Shown here: positions 60,515 through 64,000 of the stretch, in pieces
Numbering within the stretch: the first letter of the stretch is position 1
Layout of the letters: each line of letters begins with the position of its first letter
From: Hoeflea prorocentri
GTDB lineage: Bacteria; Pseudomonadota; Alphaproteobacteria; Rhizobiales; Rhizobiaceae
Reading direction: 5' to 3'
Assembly: GCF_027944115.1 (NCBI RefSeq)
Contig: NZ_JAPJZI010000001.1
Coordinates: 2,790,001 to 2,854,000 of the forward strand
Length of the DNA: 64,000 nt
Notes under the pieces: model-generated
What the model was told of the DNA's origin: nothing
Seen by the model: only the letters and a program-made list of their open reading frames with translations
The model's database searches: none
Translations under genes and position numbers: made by a program

Positions 60515-61441
60515 ATGCGCAACGAAAAATCCACGCAGGACGTCGCACTCGGCATTCGCAGGCGGGTTTTCGAACATGCCATGAAAAACAATGGCGGATA
60601 TCTGAGCCAGGCCTGCTCAGCCGGCGAGCAGCTGGCGTGGCTTTACAATGAAGAACTCAAGCTGGGCGATCCGACGCTGCCTCCAATTCCGAAGCCCTTT
60701 GCCGGCGTGCCATCCGCCGACAATCCGGACTATCATACCGGCGCCGGATATAACGGCCCCATGGAGCCACAGTTCGACCGGCTGTTCATCGCCCCCGCCC
60801 ACTATGCGCTGGTGGCCTATGCAACGCTGATTGAGGTCGGGCGGATGGCCCCTGAAGGTCTTGAAATGTTCAACCAGGACGGCTCGAGCGTCGAGATGAT
60901 CGGCGCGGAGCATTCTCCCGGCATGGAGGTGCACAACGGTACGCTGGGGATCGGGCTGTCCACGGCGGCAGGCCTTGCCTACGGCCGCAAACGGCGCGGT
61001 GAGCCGGGGCGAACCTGGGTGTTCATGTCCGATGGCGAGGTCCAGGAGGGACAGACCTGGGAGGCAGTCCAGGCAGCTGCGTTTCACGGAATCGACACCC
61101 TCTACGCCATTATGGATGTCAATGATCAACAGTGCGACGGCGCAATGTCTTCCGTGATGGAGGTTGGCGACATCAAGCAGAAATTCATCACCTTCGGTGC
61201 AGCCTGCGTCGAGATTGACGGCCACGATATTCAGGCGATGCGCGATGCGGTGAACGAGCCGCATGAAGGCCGTCCGCTTATCATTCTCGCGCGCACCAAT
61301 CCTTTCAACACGATGCCTATCCTGGAGGAACGGTTCCCGCGTCTTCACTATGTGCGGTTCAAATCCGAGGACGAGCGGGCACGTATGAATGTCTCGATTG
61401 CCAAAGACCTTGGCGTTGAGCCCATCGATTACGGACACTAA
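60515..61441 (+). CDS. Transketolase, N-terminal (thiamine-binding) subunit
   Basis: 308 residues covering the pyrophosphate-binding half: AEHSPGMEVHNGTLGIGLSTAAGLAYG near 130-155 and the thiamine signature FMSDGEVQEGQTWEAVQAAAFHGIDTLYAIMDVNDQQ, with GDG-type motif SDGEVQEG. Compared with one-chain transketolase (about 660 residues) the enzyme is split. It acts with the next gene product to move two-carbon units from D-xylulose 5-phosphate. AAAGGAG lies 8 bases before the ATG. Confidence 0.93.
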   Translation: MRNEKSTQDVALGIRRRVFEHAMKNNGGYLSQACSAGEQLAWLYNEELKLGDPTLPPIPKPFAGVPSADNPDYHTGAGYNGPMEPQFDRLFIAPAHYALVAYATLIEVGRMAPEGLEMFNQDGSSVEMIGAEHSPGMEVHNGTLGIGLSTAAGLAYGRKRRGEPGRTWVFMSDGEVQEGQTWEAVQAAAFHGIDTLYAIMDVNDQQCDGAMSSVMEVGDIKQKFITFGAACVEIDGHDIQAMRDAVNEPHEGRPLIILARTNPFNTMPILEERFPRLHYVRFKSEDERARMNVSIAKDLGVEPIDYGH

Positions 61442-61454
61442 GGAGAGCACTCAG

Positions 61455-62459
61455 ATGGTTGAGATGGTGACACGCCCCTACGCTTCCGCCTTCGAGAAAT
61501 ATGCAGCCGGCAATCCTGACATCCTGTGTCTTTCTGCTGATTTGACATCCTCTTGTGAGGTGGACGGATTTCGCGACCGCCACCCCGATCAATTCATCTC
61601 GTTGGGCATGGCGGAGCAGAACATGATGAGCTTTGCCGGCGGGCTTGGCCTGGCCGGCTTCCGTCCGTTCATTCACACATTCGGCGTGTTCATGTACCGG
61701 CGCCCCTATGATCAGCTGATGGCGTCCATCGCCTATCCGCGTCGCAAGGTTCGGCTGATGGGGTTCCTGCCGGGCGTCACCACCCCGGGCGGCATGACTC
61801 ACCAATCCATCGAAGACATTTCCGTCATGCGCTCGATCCCGAACATGACGATCCTTGAAACCGGCGATGCGACCGAGGTGGAATCAATCTGTGAAGCGGC
61901 CGATTCGATCGACGGACCGGTCTGGTGCAGGATCCTCAGGGGATCGGTACCCAGATTGTTCGATACGCCGATCAAGGTTGGCGAGATGCGTGAACTTGCT
62001 TCCGGACAGGATGTTCTCGTCGTCACGACGGGTATCTGCACCGAGGAGGCATTGCGGGCCCGCTCAGCGCTGGCAAAGGCCGGCCTTTCCATCCGCCATC
62101 TCCATATCCACACCATCAAACCCTTCGACCCCGCCGCTCTGCTCGATCACATCGAGTCGGTTAGACACGGCGTCATCACGTTGGAAAACCATGTGACCGA
62201 AGGCGGTGTCGGCAGCCTGGTCGCCGAGACAATGGCGGACGCGGGGGTCGGCAAGCGGCTGATACGGCTTGGCCTGAAGGATACCTATGCCCATGGCGGT
62301 TCACGCCCCTATCTGATGCGTTATTACAAGCTCGACGCACTGGCTCTGGTGGAAGGCATTGAGCAATTGACCGGGCAGCAATTCGGGATCAGCGAAGACG
62401 ATCTCGACGCCGCACGTGTTGAGGACGTCCATACGCTGGTCAAAGCCGAGGCGCTTTAG
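61455..62459 (+). CDS. Transketolase, C-terminal (pyrimidine-binding) subunit
   Basis: 334 residues, the second half: LSADLTSSCEVDGF, the catalytic glutamate in SLGMAEQNMMSFAGGLGLAGFRPF near 50-70, and the C-terminal domain with TTGICTEEALRARSAL and HHIK-like HIHTIKPFD. ATG 61455 has AGGAGAG 8 bases upstream. The gap to the first subunit is 13 bases. The two together make one transketolase; the substrate beyond xylulose 5-phosphate cannot be read. Confidence 0.93.
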   Translation: MVEMVTRPYASAFEKYAAGNPDILCLSADLTSSCEVDGFRDRHPDQFISLGMAEQNMMSFAGGLGLAGFRPFIHTFGVFMYRRPYDQLMASIAYPRRKVRLMGFLPGVTTPGGMTHQSIEDISVMRSIPNMTILETGDATEVESICEAADSIDGPVWCRILRGSVPRLFDTPIKVGEMRELASGQDVLVVTTGICTEEALRARSALAKAGLSIRHLHIHTIKPFDPAALLDHIESVRHGVITLENHVTEGGVGSLVAETMADAGVGKRLIRLGLKDTYAHGGSRPYLMRYYKLDALALVEGIEQLTGQQFGISEDDLDAARVEDVHTLVKAEAL

Positions 62460-62479
62460 CACTCCGGCGACGGCCACGG

Positions 62480-62496
62480 GCGGCATGATGCCGCCT
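62480..62496 (+). terminator. Possible terminator hairpin after transketolase genes
   Basis: GGCGGCAT-G-ATGCCGCC starts 20 bases past the stop. As RNA it folds with a small loop; only TT follows, so termination would be partial. The rest of the interval to 62726 shows nothing else that I can support. Confidence 0.35.
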
Positions 62497-62726
62497 TGCT
62501 GACTCGATGCCCGTATCGATTGAAGGCGACAAACTTCGCGTTCACGATCATTGTCATTTGCTGCCGGTTTGCGCCTTCGATATAATCTTGATGGTACTCA
62601 CCACAGCTTGCCAAGGATGCGGTCCCTCCAAAACCGGCCGGACGGTTTGCAAGGTACCCCTTCGCTCCCGGTTCATCCGAACCCCAAAAGCGCTCACAAA
62701 AGATTTGTTCAGTCAGGACCATAGCC

Positions 62727-63764
62727 ATGACCTCCAGTTCCTACGTGCCCAATCCCGACCGCTACGGCGACATGATCTACAATCACTGCGGCAATTCGGG
62801 TCTGAAACTGCCTGCCATTTCACTGGGGCTGTGGCACAATTTCGGGCATGACAGGCCGCATCAGCTCAAGCGTGACCTATGCCGCACCGCCTTTGACCTC
62901 GGCATCACCCATTTCGACCTAGCCAACAATTACGGCCCGCCCCCCGGCAGCGCCGAGGAGGCATTCGGCGAGATCCTCAAAACCGACTTTGCCGGATACC
63001 GTGATGAACTGGTGATTTCCTCCAAGGCCGGTTACGAGATGTGGGCAGGCCCCTATGGAGAATGGGGCAGCCGCAAATACCTGATCTCTTCCTGCGACCA
63101 AAGCCTGAAGCGCATGGGCCTCGACTATGTGGATATCTTCTATTCGCACCGCTTCGATCCGGATACGCCACTTGAAGAAACCATGGGCGCGCTCGATCAG
63201 ATTGTGCGTTCCGGCAAGGCCCTTTATGCCGGCATCTCCTCCTACAACTCCCAGCGCACGCACCAGGCCGTCGCAATCCTGAAAGATCTTGGCACGCCCT
63301 GCATCATTCATCAGCCAAGCTACAACATGATCAACCGATGGGTTGAGGAAGACGGGCTGAAAGATACGCTCAAGGAACTGGGTGTCGGGTCAATCGCCTT
63401 TACTCCGCTCGCCCAGGGCATGCTGACAGACAAATATCTGAAAGGCACGCCCGAGGACAGCCGCGCATCCCAGGGGAAATCGCTCAATCCCGACCTTTTG
63501 ACCGCGCAGGCTGTCGACAATCTCCGCAAGCTCAACGAGATCGCTGAGCGGCGCGGTCAATCGCTTGCGCAAATGGCGCTCGCATGGGTCCTGCGCGGCG
63601 GCGGCATAACGACCGCTCTGATCGGCGCCTCGAGGCCCGAACAGATCGCCGACTGTGTTGCGTCGCTCGCAAACCTTGAATTCAGCAGGGATGAGCTGGA
63701 CGATATCGACCGGTATTCAGCCAATGGCAACGTTAATTTGTGGGCGCGCTCTTCGAATAGCTGA
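62727..63764 (+). CDS. Aldo/keto reductase, YghZ-like
   Basis: 345 residues. The catalytic tetrad is visible: Asp and Tyr in HFDLANNYGPPPGSAEEAFG near 62-82, Lys in VISSKAGYEMWAGPYG near 96, and His in DIFYSHRFDPDTPLEE near 132. The long GYEMWAGPYGEWGSRKY segment marks the YghZ/L-glyceraldehyde 3-phosphate reductase branch. It could reduce a short sugar aldehyde made by the pentose pathway. AGGA precedes the ATG. It lies 267 bases after the transketolase genes, perhaps with its own promoter. Confidence 0.9.
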   Translation: MTSSSYVPNPDRYGDMIYNHCGNSGLKLPAISLGLWHNFGHDRPHQLKRDLCRTAFDLGITHFDLANNYGPPPGSAEEAFGEILKTDFAGYRDELVISSKAGYEMWAGPYGEWGSRKYLISSCDQSLKRMGLDYVDIFYSHRFDPDTPLEETMGALDQIVRSGKALYAGISSYNSQRTHQAVAILKDLGTPCIIHQPSYNMINRWVEEDGLKDTLKELGVGSIAFTPLAQGMLTDKYLKGTPEDSRASQGKSLNPDLLTAQAVDNLRKLNEIAERRGQSLAQMALAWVLRGGGITTALIGASRPEQIADCVASLANLEFSRDELDDIDRYSANGNVNLWARSSNS

Positions 63765-63779
63765 CATCACTAAAAGACA

Positions 63780-63816
63780 GGCACCGCAGCCGCCTTTCGA
63801 GGCTGCCTGCGGTGCC
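63780..63816 (+). terminator. Strong hairpin after the aldo/keto reductase gene
   Basis: GGCACCGCAG and CTGCGGTGCC pair over 10 bp, enclosing 17 bases that can pair further (AGCC/GGCT). It lacks a U-tract, so it may work as an RNA 3' end stabiliser or a factor-dependent stop. Confidence 0.5.
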
Positions 63817-63876
63817 GCAAACGGGATCTGCAGGGCGCTACTTTGTCACATTGCGGCAGCAGGCCGCAGTTTAGAA

Positions 63877-63890
63877 TTGATCTAAATCAA
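63877..63890 (+). promoter_or_regulatory. Perfect FNR/FixK-type box
   Basis: TTGAT-CTAA-ATCAA matches the FNR/FixK/NnrR consensus TTGAT-N4-ATCAA exactly. It is 52 bases before the start of the next gene, where such an activator would act. It implies induction under low oxygen or nitrogen oxides. Confidence 0.75.
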
Positions 63891-63942
63891 TGAGCTTCAT
63901 GCATTAATTACAGACGCTTCCTATGTTTCATAGGAGAGCATA

Positions 63943-64000
63943 ATGAGACAATTTATACTGCTTATGATGACTACCGCCCTGCTGGCAGGTACGGCCGTGG
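63943..64000 (+). CDS. 5' end of an exported protein gene, truncated by the window
   Basis: ATG with GGAGAG 6 bases upstream opens a frame with a typical signal peptide (MRQFILLMMTTALLAGTAV) that runs off the window. Position behind a perfect FNR-type box suggests a periplasmic redox protein such as a cytochrome, copper protein or reductase, but nothing specific can be said from 19 residues. Confidence 0.7.
   Translation, partial: MRQFILLMMTTALLAGTAV

Noticed and set aside
1-64000. CRISPR arrays, tRNA or rRNA genes, insertion sequences, prophage
   Set aside because: I saw no regular direct-repeat array, cloverleaf-like sequence, transposase or integrase gene, or phage gene in the window.

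Overview
The window looks like the chromosome of an alphaproteobacterium of the order Rhizobiales (Rhizobiaceae/Phyllobacteriaceae-like). The evidence is a GC-rich sequence, the atpI-B-E-b'-b operon with duplicated b-type subunits, an alphaproteobacterial SOS box (GTTC-N7-GTTC), a BacA/SbmA transporter, a RibN riboflavin transporter and several GntR/SorC-controlled sugar loci. The genus cannot be fixed from the sequence alone. No tRNA, rRNA, CRISPR array, insertion sequence or prophage was seen.

Layout: 0-8 kb is housekeeping: DUF2007 protein, octaprenyl-diphosphate synthase, a secreted TPR-LysM protein, ispE, moaB, a crotonase, a radical SAM protein behind a SOS box, and rnhB. 8-12 kb holds an overlapping three-gene operon of unknown function (membrane protein, secreted 612-residue protein, YdcF). 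12-16 kb has ribN under an FMN riboswitch and the ATP synthase F0 operon. 16-26 kb carries a zinc-ribbon methyltransferase, SleB-type hydrolase, der with a YfgM-like partner, an NnrU-family protein, a DksA-like zinc finger protein, a secreted deacetylase, a DHFR-like protein, sbmA/bacA and a YbfB-type MFS carrier. 26-27.5 kb is an ArsR-AHSA1-DUF899 operon.

27.6-31 kb is a Cpx-like envelope stress locus: sensor kinase, regulator and two CpxP/Spy-like proteins. Each of the two CpxP-like genes has a GTAAA-N5-GTAAA box about 100 bp upstream. 31-34.6 kb has a citrate synthase homologue with an N-terminal DNA-binding domain divergent from a class III CoA-transferase across a 14-bp palindrome, then a RES/Xre toxin-antitoxin pair. 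34.9-43.9 kb, all on the minus strand, holds the two aconitase X subunits and a compact set of genes for a GNAT-like acyltransferase, asparagine synthase, acyl carrier protein, acyl-adenylating ligase, NadE-type synthetase and NodB deacetylase. This set is the best candidate here for an undescribed biosynthetic or surface-modification system.

44-51.4 kb is an aldose oxidation locus: lactonase, FadR-type regulator, enolase-superfamily dehydratase, ABC sugar transporter, SDR dehydrogenase and mutarotase. A perfect 19-bp palindrome sits between the lactonase and the regulator. 51.5-53.6 kb encodes an EF-G paralogue. 53.7-63.8 kb looks like one pentose or pentitol regulon: SorC regulator, AraD-type epimerase, MDR dehydrogenase, FGGY kinase, a BisC-type molybdoenzyme, a two-subunit transketolase and an aldo/keto reductase. 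Two promoter regions there carry the same inverted motif pair at exactly the same 23-bp spacing, which ties the blocks together. The window ends with the start of an exported protein behind a perfect FNR/FixK box.
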